Shown in pieces: positions 17,723-26,065 of a stretch of DNA of 64,000 nucleotides. Within the stretch, counting starts at the first letter, position 1, and every line of letters starts with the position of its first letter. Below the pieces are notes generated by a model. It made no database searches. It had not been told where the DNA came from and saw nothing but the letters and a program-made list of their open reading frames with translations. The DNA comes from JABACD01 sp047639675. Its GTDB lineage: Bacteria > Planctomycetota > UBA1135 > GCA-002686595. Both the position numbers and the translations under genes were made by a program. The DNA lies in NCBI GenBank assembly GCA_047639675.1, contig JBLIOI010000007.1:1-64000 (forward strand), given 5' to 3'.

Positions 17723-19273
17723 CTACTCCCACTCGATAGTGGAGGGCGGCTTGCTACTGATGTCGAGGACCACGCGGTTGATCCCCGGAACCTGGTTGAT
17801 GATGCGGCCTGAGATGCGCTGGAGCAGCTCCCGAGGTAGATAACCCCAGTCTGCTGTCATACCATCGGAGGACTCCACGATGCGCAGGGCGCAGGTGGCC
17901 TCGTAGGTGCGACGGTCGCCCATCACCCCCACTGTTTTTACAGGCAGGAGCACGGCGAAGTACTGCCACAGATCCTTGTGCTCGCCGGCAGCTTCAATCT
18001 CGCCGGTGCAGATCGCGTCCGCTTCCTGCAAGAGGGCGACTTTTTCACGCGTGACCTCGCCGAGGATTCTGACCGCCAGGCCCGGACCGGGAAAGGGTTG
18101 GCGCAGGACGATGCGATCCGCCAAGCCGAGGAAGCGGCCGATCACTCGAACCTCATCCTTGAACAGCTCGCGCAAGGGCTCGACCAGTTCCATGTCAAGG
18201 TCGTCGGGCAGTCCGCCGACGTTGTGGTGACTCTTGATCACAGCCGTGTTGCCGCCGTGAACATTGACGGACTCGATCACATCGGGATAGAGCGTGCCTT
18301 GACCGAGGAAGTTGGAGTTCTTGAATCGCTTGGCTTCTTCACGGAAGACCTCAACGAACTCATTCCCGATTACCTTGCGTTTCTGTTCGGGATCCGTGAC
18401 ACCGGCGAGGGCATCAAGGAAACGTTTGGATGCATCCACCACGGTCAGGTCCATGCCGAGGTGTTCAGCGAATTCCGACTCGACGTCTTCGCGTTCACCT
18501 TTGCGCAACAATCCGTTGTCGACGAAGATGCAGTGCAAGCGCTTGCCGATGGCCTTGTTCAGGATCATCGCCGCGACAGAAGAATCGACGCCACCGGACA
18601 AGCCGAGTATGACTTCGCCGTCTACACCGACAATTTCATGAATGCGTTCGATTTCGCGGTCGACAATTGAACCCGGCTTCCAGTCGCCCTTTAAGTTGCA
18701 GATGCGCATCAGGAAGTTGTCGATCACTTCGCGACCGCGCACTGAGTGCGAAACCTCCGGGTGGAATTGAACACCCCACAGATTGCGCTTGGGATCGGCG
18801 ATGGCGGCCTCCGGACAATCGTCGGACTGCGCCATGGTCACAAAGCCTTCCGGCAAGCGTGTCACGGAGTCGCCATGACTCATCCATACCACCGTGTGCC
18901 CACCGATCTCAGCGAACAACCCTTCGGAGAGCATCACGCGAATCGAGGTACGGCCGTACTCGCGCGTTTCCGAAGCGACCACTTCTCCTCCAAGAGTGCG
19001 GCACATCCAATGCATGCCATAGCAGATTCCCAGCACGGGCACGTCGAGATCGAGCAACCCCTCTGGAACCACCGGCGCGTCATCGTCGTAAACAGAAGAG
19101 GGACCACCAGAGAGAATGATTCCTCCCAAGTTCATGCCCGCAGCCGCTTCGAGAGCGTTTTCAGGAATCGTGATCTGACAGAAAGTGCCAGCCTCGCGCA
19201 CGCGGCGCGCGATCAATTGCGTGTACTGCGTGCCGAGATCGACAATCAGTACTCCCTGCAAGTCCATACTCAT
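17723..19273 (-). CDS. guaA: GMP synthase (glutamine-hydrolysing)
   Basis: A 516-residue two-domain enzyme converting XMP to GMP with ATP and glutamine. The N-terminal class I glutamine amidotransferase has the catalytic Cys84 (LGICYGMHWM) and the His171/Glu173 pair (QFHPEVSHS). The ATP-pyrophosphatase P-loop is SGGVDSS at residues 226-232. The C-terminus INRVVLDISSKPPSTIEWE is the normal dimerisation/XMP-binding end. The ATG overlaps the guaB stop codon in ATGA, so IMP to XMP to GMP is encoded as one coupled pair. Length is normal. Confidence 0.97.
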   Translation of the reverse strand: MSMDLQGVLIVDLGTQYTQLIARRVREAGTFCQITIPENALEAAAGMNLGGIILSGGPSSVYDDDAPVVPEGLLDLDVPVLGICYGMHWMCRTLGGEVVASETREYGRTSIRVMLSEGLFAEIGGHTVVWMSHGDSVTRLPEGFVTMAQSDDCPEAAIADPKRNLWGVQFHPEVSHSVRGREVIDNFLMRICNLKGDWKPGSIVDREIERIHEIVGVDGEVILGLSGGVDSSVAAMILNKAIGKRLHCIFVDNGLLRKGEREDVESEFAEHLGMDLTVVDASKRFLDALAGVTDPEQKRKVIGNEFVEVFREEAKRFKNSNFLGQGTLYPDVIESVNVHGGNTAVIKSHHNVGGLPDDLDMELVEPLRELFKDEVRVIGRFLGLADRIVLRQPFPGPGLAVRILGEVTREKVALLQEADAICTGEIEAAGEHKDLWQYFAVLLPVKTVGVMGDRRTYEATCALRIVESSDGMTADWGYLPRELLQRISGRIINQVPGINRVVLDISSKPPSTIEWE

Positions 19274-20721
19274 TGGTCGTGGAAGTAGTTGGGGGCTTCC
19301 TTGGTGATTGTCACATCATGCGGGTGCGCTTCGCGCATGCCAGCGGCTGTGATACGAATAAATTGGGCGCGTTCCCACAGATCGGTGAGAGTACGCGACC
19401 CGGTGTAACCGAGCCCGGCTTGGATACCGCCGGTCAGTTGGTGAACGAAGCCTGAAAGGGGTCCCTTGGTCGGGACCATGCCTTCAATGCCTTCCGGTAC
19501 GAGTTTTTCCGTCTCGGTCACGTGTCCCTGGCGATAGCGCTCCTTCGAGCCCTTTTGCATCGCACCGATCGAGCCCATGCCACGTACGCTTTTGAACGAA
19601 CGACCCTTGTAGAGGATCTTCTCTCCGGGGCTCTCATCGAGTCCGGCAAAGAGACTGCCTAGCATCACACACGAAGCACCGGCTGCCAGAGCTTTGACTA
19701 TGTCTCCGGAGAAACGAATGCCGCCGTCAGCGATGACGGGAATGTCGTACTTGCCCTTGAGCGCTTCAACCACGTCAAGTACCGCAGTCAACTGCGGTAC
19801 GCCGATGCCAGCAACGATGCGTGTGGTACAGATCGAACCAGGGCCGATGCCGACTTTGACACCGTCGGCGCCAGCTTCGGCAAGTTCCAAGGCGGCTTCG
19901 CCCGTAGCGATGTTTCCCGCGATCACATCGACGTCGAACATCTTCTTCAAGCTGCGAACGGTTTCGATCACGTTACTACTGTGACCGTGCGCCGTATCGA
20001 CAACGAGGACATCAACGCCGGCATCTACGAGTCCGGCTGCGCTTTCGGGATGGTTGACACCAATCGCGGCGCCCACTCGCAATCGTCCGCGCGAGTCGGT
20101 TGCCGACTGCGGGAACTTGGCGAGCATGTTCAAGTCCTTCATCGTGATCAAACCCTGCAGGCAGTTGTCATCATCAACGATGATCAGCTTCTCCACCTTG
20201 TGGCGGAAAAGCAGTGTGCGTGCTTGATCTAAGCTGGTGCCCGGGGGCGCCGTAATCAAGTTCTCCGAAGTCATGATGCCGCCGACTGGAGTCTCGTCAT
20301 CCATTTCGAATCGGCAATCACGACTGGTCAGAATTCCAACCACGCGATTCTTGTCGACAATTGGCAAGCCCGAGATGTGTTGACGCGCCATGATCTCGCG
20401 CGCCTCGCCGATCGTCGCGGTCGGCGCCAGCGTCAGCGGATCTAAGATCACACCATTGGCCGAACGCTTGACCTTGTCCACTTCTGCAATCTGACCTTCG
20501 AGGCCAAGATTGCGGTGAATCACGCCGAGGCCGCCTTCACGCGCCAAAGCCACAGCCAGCTCCCATTCCGTCACCGTGTCCATAGCGGCGGACACAAGCG
20601 GACACTTGAGTTGGACGTTACGCGACACACGCGTTCCCAAGTCGACGTCCGACGGCAGAACGTCGGAGTGGCGAGGCACCAAGAGGACGTCGTCAAACGT
20701 CAGCCCTTCCTTCAGCTCCAT
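19270..20721 (-). CDS. guaB: Inosine-5'-monophosphate dehydrogenase
   Basis: A 483-residue IMP dehydrogenase, the NAD-dependent step from IMP to XMP. The TIM barrel is interrupted by a CBS pair at about residues 90-205 (HISGLPIVDKNRVVGILTSRD and VEKLIIVDDDNCLQGLIT). The catalytic loop is GPGSICTTRIVAG with Cys298. KGPLSGFVHQLTGGIQAGLGY is the usual C-terminal flap region. It is the first gene of guaB-guaA. The upstream gap up to 21064 should hold its promoter, but no clear box stands out. Confidence 0.97.
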   Translation of the reverse strand: MELKEGLTFDDVLLVPRHSDVLPSDVDLGTRVSRNVQLKCPLVSAAMDTVTEWELAVALAREGGLGVIHRNLGLEGQIAEVDKVKRSANGVILDPLTLAPTATIGEAREIMARQHISGLPIVDKNRVVGILTSRDCRFEMDDETPVGGIMTSENLITAPPGTSLDQARTLLFRHKVEKLIIVDDDNCLQGLITMKDLNMLAKFPQSATDSRGRLRVGAAIGVNHPESAAGLVDAGVDVLVVDTAHGHSSNVIETVRSLKKMFDVDVIAGNIATGEAALELAEAGADGVKVGIGPGSICTTRIVAGIGVPQLTAVLDVVEALKGKYDIPVIADGGIRFSGDIVKALAAGASCVMLGSLFAGLDESPGEKILYKGRSFKSVRGMGSIGAMQKGSKERYRQGHVTETEKLVPEGIEGMVPTKGPLSGFVHQLTGGIQAGLGYTGSRTLTDLWERAQFIRITAAGMREAHPHDVTITKEAPNYFHDQ

Positions 20722-21064
20722 GCGATCACAAGTCTCTCAGGGTGAACCCGAGGTATTCGAAGAGTGGGGTGGAAAAGGCCGATCGTAGCGACTTCGGGCC
20801 CCACCTTCCACGTTCGTGCCCCGCTTCCGCGCCGCTGAGCGATTAAATTAAGAGGGGCCAACCCCGCCACCGAAGTGATGAGATGGGCCCCAAGAAGGAG
20901 GAGATGGCTTATTTGTCGGATGGGAAGCCCCTGAGCCTGAGCATTCGTTTTGGAAAGTTCGTGTCACTTTCCTCCGAATACGGTGCAGCATGGCCTTCCC
21001 ATACCCGAAATGGTGCATATCGGGGCTTTGGAGTCCCATGTGTGACCCCTAGGATTACCCCCCC
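20722..21064. other. Intergenic region between divergent guaB and the fused oxidoreductase gene
   Basis: A 343-base divergent gap. Short open frames here lack coding character. An AT-rich patch lies near 20840-20852 (GATTAAATTAAGAG) and may belong to a promoter, but no convincing paired boxes were found. No RNA gene or repeat is visible. Confidence 0.4.
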
Positions 21065-23302
21065 ATGAAGATCGAGACCCAGGCGACGAAAGCCGCCAGC
21101 TCTAGTGAGAGCCCCCTGACAAACGCCGTGAGCAGCACCCCCCAGCCAGAATCGCCTGCATTCGAGCTCATCTCGAAAAAGCCCACCCGCGTCGCCCTCG
21201 TGGGCGCCGGCTTCATCGCAGACTTTCACCTGGAGATCCTGACCAAGATGCAGGAGGTCGAAGTCGTCGCGGTTTGTGACCCTGTCTTGGGAAGGGCGCG
21301 CAGCCTGGCGGACAAATGGTCGGTGCCAGTGGCTGTCGCCAGCATTGCTGAGCTCGCGGAACATGGCATTCAAATTGCACATCTCCTAACTCCGCCGGAC
21401 CTGCACATGCGTTTGGCCAAGGAGGTCTTGGAGTTAGGTATTGGGCTTTACGTGGAGAAGCCCCTGGTACTTTCAGCAAGCGATGCACGTGAGTTGGTGG
21501 AGCTAGCCGCGAAACGCAAGCTACCGCTCGGTGTGAACCACAACCATGTCTTTCAACCGGCCTTCGTACGTTTGATGGAGAAGGTCAATGCGGGCGAGAT
21601 CGGTGCGGTGGAACACGTGCAAGTCACTTGGAGTGTTCCGCTCATGCAACTCGACGCGGAACAGTACTCACACTGGATGTTCCGCTCGCCGCGCAACATC
21701 ATGTTTGAACAAGGCCCCCACCCGCTTAGCCAAGTTCATCGTTTGGTCGGTGCCGTGCAGGATTGTCACACAGAGATATTGAGCTCGCGGGAATTGCTCC
21801 CCGGTCAAACATTCGTCGACAGGTGGCTCGTTTCTGCTCGCGGGGAACGCGCTACCGCAGAAATCTACTTGGCCTTTGGTCAAGGATTCACGCGCAACAC
21901 AATACAGGTAATCGGCAGCGATGGAACGCTGGAAGCCGACTTCACTCACGACACACTCGCCGGCGAACGCAAGACGCTTTGGCTTGAGTTTTGGAACTCG
22001 TTCCTGGCGGCCTGGCGCCGCGGAAAGATGTACAAGAAGGACGCACGCCGTGTGCTCAAGAACTATCTCTCAGCGACATTAGGATTAGCAGAACGCAAGG
22101 ATGCTTTCTTTGCTGGCATGCGCTCCTCGATAGGGTCCTTTCATCAGAGCCTGCGGGCCGGGACTGCCTTACCCGTAGACGGCGCGCAAGCGGCTGAAGT
22201 CCTGGATTGGTGCGATGCCGTAGCCAAGGAAGTCAAAGATGTGGAAGCGCCGAATTCGGAGCTCTCGGCGGAAAGTGCGCGCCCTGGCGAAGTCGTAGTC
22301 CTCGGCGGGACGGGATTCATAGGCAAGCGCGTCGTTCGTGGCTTGCTCGATGCGGGCGTGCCGGTCACATGCGTTGTGCGCCGTACGCATTCTTTGCCCG
22401 AAATAGTCGAGGAGGGCGCACGCGATGGTCGCATTCGCTTGTTACGCGGCAGCCTCGAAAAAGCCGAAGACCTCGAAGCCCTATTTGATGGCGCCCACGC
22501 CGTTGTGCACCTGGCCACGGGTAGCGGCGACACCTGGGATGACGTCGAGAGAGTCATGGTCCAAGGCTCAGTAAAAGTTGCCGAAGCCTGCTTGCGCAAG
22601 GACATCAAACGCTTCGTCTACATCTCCTCGGTTGCCTCACTCTACACCGGCGACGAAGGCGCTTCGCCCCTGGCGGATGCGCCCAGCACGGATCCTGAAG
22701 CCGCAACGCGTTCAGTTTACTCACGCGGCAAGGCGGCGACGGAAGACGCGCTCTTCGAACTCGCCAAGGAACATCAGTTGCCCTTGATCGTGTTACGACC
22801 CGGCATAGTCGTTGGGGACGGAACTCCAATGCAACACTCGGGCTATGGACTTTGGGCCCGCGACAACCACTGCGTGGGTTGGGGACTCGGCGAACATCCC
22901 TTACCGCTAGTTTGGGTTCAAGATGTGGCCGACGCGATCGTCTCTGCAACACTGCACAAGGAAAACAATTTGCACGGCAAGGCCTTAAACCTGTGCTCCA
23001 AGGTTCAGCTCAACGCACGCGAGGTTGTTGAAGAACTGCGCCATGTCACGGGCCGCGACTTGCACTTCCATGCGCGCGCACTGCCCCGCAGTCAGGCGAT
23101 GGAAATCGGTAAGTACTTCGTCAAGCTGGCCGGAGGCCGCGCTGGACTGGAGTGGCCGGACTACCGCGACTTGCGTGCACGAGGTCTTTTCACGGTCTTC
23201 GAGAGCAACCTCGCTCGCGAAGTGCTCGGCTGGACCCCCGTCGAAGATCGTGAAGAGTTCCTCGACAAGACGGTTCGCATCTACGGCAAGAAAGCTCAGT
23301 GA
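21065..23302 (+). CDS. Fused Gfo/Idh/MocA oxidoreductase and NAD-dependent epimerase (extended SDR)
   Basis: A 745-residue two-domain fusion. After a disordered N-terminus (about 40 residues), residues 40-390 form a Gfo/Idh/MocA oxidoreductase with the nucleotide-binding VALVGAGFIADFH and the family EKPL motif at 131-134. From about residue 410 an extended SDR begins with GGTGFIG at 414-420, followed by the helix VVRGLLDAGVPVTCVVRR and the catalytic Y552-x3-K556 (YSRGK) with a preceding SSVAS serine. Both halves keep their NAD(P) motifs. The pair suggests successive oxidation/reduction or epimerisation of a sugar, probably a nucleotide sugar, consistent with the coupled glycosyltransferase gene that overlaps its stop codon. 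Substrate cannot be told from the sequence. Confidence 0.85.
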   Translation: MKIETQATKAASSSESPLTNAVSSTPQPESPAFELISKKPTRVALVGAGFIADFHLEILTKMQEVEVVAVCDPVLGRARSLADKWSVPVAVASIAELAEHGIQIAHLLTPPDLHMRLAKEVLELGIGLYVEKPLVLSASDARELVELAAKRKLPLGVNHNHVFQPAFVRLMEKVNAGEIGAVEHVQVTWSVPLMQLDAEQYSHWMFRSPRNIMFEQGPHPLSQVHRLVGAVQDCHTEILSSRELLPGQTFVDRWLVSARGERATAEIYLAFGQGFTRNTIQVIGSDGTLEADFTHDTLAGERKTLWLEFWNSFLAAWRRGKMYKKDARRVLKNYLSATLGLAERKDAFFAGMRSSIGSFHQSLRAGTALPVDGAQAAEVLDWCDAVAKEVKDVEAPNSELSAESARPGEVVVLGGTGFIGKRVVRGLLDAGVPVTCVVRRTHSLPEIVEEGARDGRIRLLRGSLEKAEDLEALFDGAHAVVHLATGSGDTWDDVERVMVQGSVKVAEACLRKDIKRFVYISSVASLYTGDEGASPLADAPSTDPEAATRSVYSRGKAATEDALFELAKEHQLPLIVLRPGIVVGDGTPMQHSGYGLWARDNHCVGWGLGEHPLPLVWVQDVADAIVSATLHKENNLHGKALNLCSKVQLNAREVVEELRHVTGRDLHFHARALPRSQAMEIGKYFVKLAGGRAGLEWPDYRDLRARGLFTVFESNLAREVLGWTPVEDREEFLDKTVRIYGKKAQ

Positions 23303-24438
23303 AGAAGGCGGCGGGCACCCCCCACCTGCTGCACGTTTTTTCAACCTTCGTGCCCGCCGGTCCGGAGATGCGTACAGTGCGCATGATCAATGCCCTTGGC
23401 GAGAGCTATCGGCACTCCATCTTGGCGATCGATGACCGTACGGATGCGCAAACAGAATTTGATGCGACTGCCCCCGTACGAATCCTGCCGGGTCTGCCGC
23501 GTGCGGGCACGGCGAGCACGGTTAGCGCCCTGCGCAGATTGATTCGAAGGGAGCAGCCCGACCTGCTGCTTTCCTACAACTGGGGCGCCTTTGACAGCGT
23601 ATTCGCTTCGCGCAGTTTGTACCGGGGGAATCGTCACTTGCATCATGAGGACGGTTTCAACGCGGACGAAGCGGACAGCTTCAAGTCTCGCCGAGTTTGG
23701 ACAAGGCGGCTTTTGCTGCCAGGCGTCGCGCGCACCGTCGTCCCCTCAGAAGTGCTGATGGGCGTCGCAACCAAGACTTGGAAACTGAAGCCCAAACACA
23801 TTCAGCTCATTCCAAACGGTATCGACCTCGACAGCTTCACTGAACGCGATGGAAACCCAGCCTTGCGCGCTGAACTAGGCATCTCACCGGAAACGCCAGT
23901 GATCGGTTTCGTCGGACACTTACGACCGGTCAAGAATACGCAGAGATTGCTGCGCGCTTTCGCAGCGGTTCGCTGCGATCCTATGCCAGAGCTCGTCATG
24001 CTAGGCGAAGGTGAGGAGCGCGAGGCAATAGCGAAGGCCGCGATCGCTCTGAACATCCAAGATCGTCTACACCTCGTCGGTCACAAGTCCGACACCGCCC
24101 CTTGGTATCGTTTGATGGATCTATTCGCGATCAGTTCGGACAGCGAGCAGATGCCCGTCGCGCTCCTGGAGGCGATGGCGACTTCCTTGCCGGTCGTATC
24201 CACGGGAGTCGGTGACGTGGCTCATATGCTCTGCGCAGACCAAGCTCCATTCGTCAGCGCCGGAGCACCTTCCTCTTGGGAGTCTCAACTCACCAGTGGC
24301 TTCGAGAAAATGATCGCTTCGGTAGCCCAGCGGCAGACTCTTGGAAAAGCCAATCGCGAGCGAGTCGAAGAGCACTACTCCTTCGATAGCATGCTGGAAA
24401 GCTACCGCACGCTCTACGATTCGATTCTCGGTAACTAA
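23299..24438 (+). CDS. GT4-family glycosyltransferase
   Basis: A 379-residue GT-B retaining glycosyltransferase. The N-terminal domain starts LLHVFSTFVPAGPEMRTVRM and the donor half has VIGFVGHLRPVKNTQRLLRAF and the E-x7-E-like segment SEQMPVALLEAMATSLPVVST. It starts with a GTG overlapping the TGA of the fused oxidoreductase/epimerase (GTGA), so the sugar-modifying enzyme and the transferase are probably made together for a shared glycan. Acceptor and sugar are unknown. It is only distantly similar to the glycosyltransferase at 1639. Confidence 0.9.
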   Translation: MKKAAGTPHLLHVFSTFVPAGPEMRTVRMINALGESYRHSILAIDDRTDAQTEFDATAPVRILPGLPRAGTASTVSALRRLIRREQPDLLLSYNWGAFDSVFASRSLYRGNRHLHHEDGFNADEADSFKSRRVWTRRLLLPGVARTVVPSEVLMGVATKTWKLKPKHIQLIPNGIDLDSFTERDGNPALRAELGISPETPVIGFVGHLRPVKNTQRLLRAFAAVRCDPMPELVMLGEGEEREAIAKAAIALNIQDRLHLVGHKSDTAPWYRLMDLFAISSDSEQMPVALLEAMATSLPVVSTGVGDVAHMLCADQAPFVSAGAPSSWESQLTSGFEKMIASVAQRQTLGKANRERVEEHYSFDSMLESYRTLYDSILGN

Positions 24439-24446
24439 TCTCCCCC

Positions 24447-25025
24447 ATGGCCGACATCCCCGCTAACCCGCCCCCCTTTCCGCCCTTCGAGGTAGCCGAA
24501 TCCAAGCGGGTGTACGACTCACACTGGTGCGCTTTACGCCGCGACCAAGTCGTCTTGCCCAACGGCAAGCTCCAGGAGTACCACGTCTTCGAAGTTCCGA
24601 ACGCGGTAGTCGTCGTACCTGTGCGCAAGGACGGTTCGATCATCATGCTCGGCCAATACCGCTATCCTCACGGTAATACACACTGGGAGATTCCCGCTGG
24701 CCGCATCGATGCAGGGGAAGAGCCCATCGCCGCCGCTGAGCGTGAATTGCGCGAAGAGACCGGGCATCGCGCCGGCCGCCTATTGCCCTTGCCCGGCTTC
24801 TACCCGACGAATGGTATCAGTGCGCATTACGCCCATGCTTACGTCGCACTCGACTGCGAAGCAGTAGGCGAACTGGAACTCGATGAGTCCGAACAGATCT
24901 TCGTCAAGATTTTCGAGCGCACCGAAGTCGAAGCTCTACTCGACGCGGGCCGCCTGGCGGACGCCTTCACTGCGCTTCCGTTGATGTACTACTTGCGCGG
25001 CGTGCACGAAGGCCCGCTGCGTTAG
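24447..25025 (+). CDS. Nudix hydrolase (ADP-ribose pyrophosphatase-like)
   Basis: A 192-residue Nudix protein that hydrolyses a nucleoside diphosphate linked to a moiety X. The Nudix box is complete (G-x5-E-x7-R-E-x-x-E-E-x-G; visible as GRIDAGEEP followed by AAERELREETG). Upstream strands VVVPVRKDGSIIMLGQYRYP and the later FYPTNGISAHYAHAYVA match the ADP-ribose/ADP-sugar pyrophosphatase subgroup, which would fit a neighbourhood of sugar enzymes. It begins 8 bases after the glycosyltransferase and is probably in the same operon. Substrate assignment is tentative. Confidence 0.9.
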   Translation: MADIPANPPPFPPFEVAESKRVYDSHWCALRRDQVVLPNGKLQEYHVFEVPNAVVVVPVRKDGSIIMLGQYRYPHGNTHWEIPAGRIDAGEEPIAAAERELREETGHRAGRLLPLPGFYPTNGISAHYAHAYVALDCEAVGELELDESEQIFVKIFERTEVEALLDAGRLADAFTALPLMYYLRGVHEGPLR

Positions 25026-25044
25026 CGCGGCAAGGCTCGATGAG

Positions 25045-26049
25045 TTAGCGCGACAGGGCCCGTAAGAAACTGACTAGATTCGCAGCATCTGCTTCCGACA
25101 GCGTGAAGGGCTTCAGCTTGTCCGACAACTGCGCATTTGCCACCCCGCCCGTACGATAGTACTCGACGACCTCTTCCAAAGTCGCTTGACTGCCATCGTG
25201 CATGTACGGCGCCGTCTTCGTCAACATTCGCAGTCCTGGCGTGCGGAACTTTCCGTGATCGCCTGCTTCGCCGGTGATCGCGCCACGACCTTCTTCAGCG
25301 ACTTCATCAAGGACACCGATACCCGTATTGTGGAAGTCCTCATCACTGAAGTTCGGGCCCTTGTGACAACGCCAGCATCCTCCGCGTCCTTGGAACAACC
25401 AAAGTCCCGAACGCTCTTGCGCTGTCAGGGCCTTGAACTCCCCCGCCTCAAAGCGGTCGACCGGAGAATTCCCCACGGACAGGGCGCGCACGAAAGCCGC
25501 TAATGCGCTCGCCAAGTTCTCTGCGGTCGGCGCGCTGCCGAAGGCGCCCTCGAATTCGTTCGTGTAGACCTCGTCTGCAGCAAGTTGCTCGATCGCGGGC
25601 TCCACACCGAGTCCCATTTCGCTCGGGTTCTCGATCGGCATGAGCACCTGATCCTCGAGTCTCGCCGCACGCCCATCCCAAAGCACATGGGTACTGAGGC
25701 TCTTGTTGAGCAAGCTGGGTGAATTGCGCAACGTGGGCTGGCCATTGATTCCGAGGGAATAGCGGCGGTTGTCGGCAAAAGCGAACTCAGGTCGGTGGCA
25801 GCTTGCGCAGGCAACAGTTCCACCCTTCGATAATTTTGGATCGAAGAATAAGCGTCGCCCAAGGGCAACTTGCTTATCCGTTGCCGTCCAACCAGCGGCC
25901 AGCCCCTCAACACCGAGCAACTCCACACGTTCAAGTGGACGCGGCAGTCCGTCCACGGGAACACCCAAACCTGAGGCGCCATCATCCCTCGCCACAGCAA
26001 GTGCGGCGAGGGTGAATAGCGCACCCAAGGCGGCCCCGAAAGGAGTCAA
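25045..26049 (-). CDS. Di-heme cytochrome c peroxidase (MauG/CcpA type)
   Basis: About 334 residues, exported. Two c-type heme motifs are visible: CASCH (C81, C84, H85) and CWRCH (C225, C228, H229), in the usual two-domain arrangement, with GRRLFFDPKLS before the first and TPGLRMLTKTAPYMHDG near the end. It reduces hydrogen peroxide with electrons from a periplasmic donor, or acts as a related MauG-like oxidase. The frame reaches 26154 without a sensible start; the TTG at 26049 has a GGAG six bases before it and gives a signal peptide (TPFGAALGALFTLAALAVA). It starts 16 bases after the thioredoxin-fold gene, implying one redox operon. Confidence 0.88.
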   Translation of the reverse strand: MTPFGAALGALFTLAALAVARDDGASGLGVPVDGLPRPLERVELLGVEGLAAGWTATDKQVALGRRLFFDPKLSKGGTVACASCHRPEFAFADNRRYSLGINGQPTLRNSPSLLNKSLSTHVLWDGRAARLEDQVLMPIENPSEMGLGVEPAIEQLAADEVYTNEFEGAFGSAPTAENLASALAAFVRALSVGNSPVDRFEAGEFKALTAQERSGLWLFQGRGGCWRCHKGPNFSDEDFHNTGIGVLDEVAEEGRGAITGEAGDHGKFRTPGLRMLTKTAPYMHDGSQATLEEVVEYYRTGGVANAQLSDKLKPFTLSEADAANLVSFLRALSR

Positions 26050-26065
26050 AGAGTGACTCCGCTGA

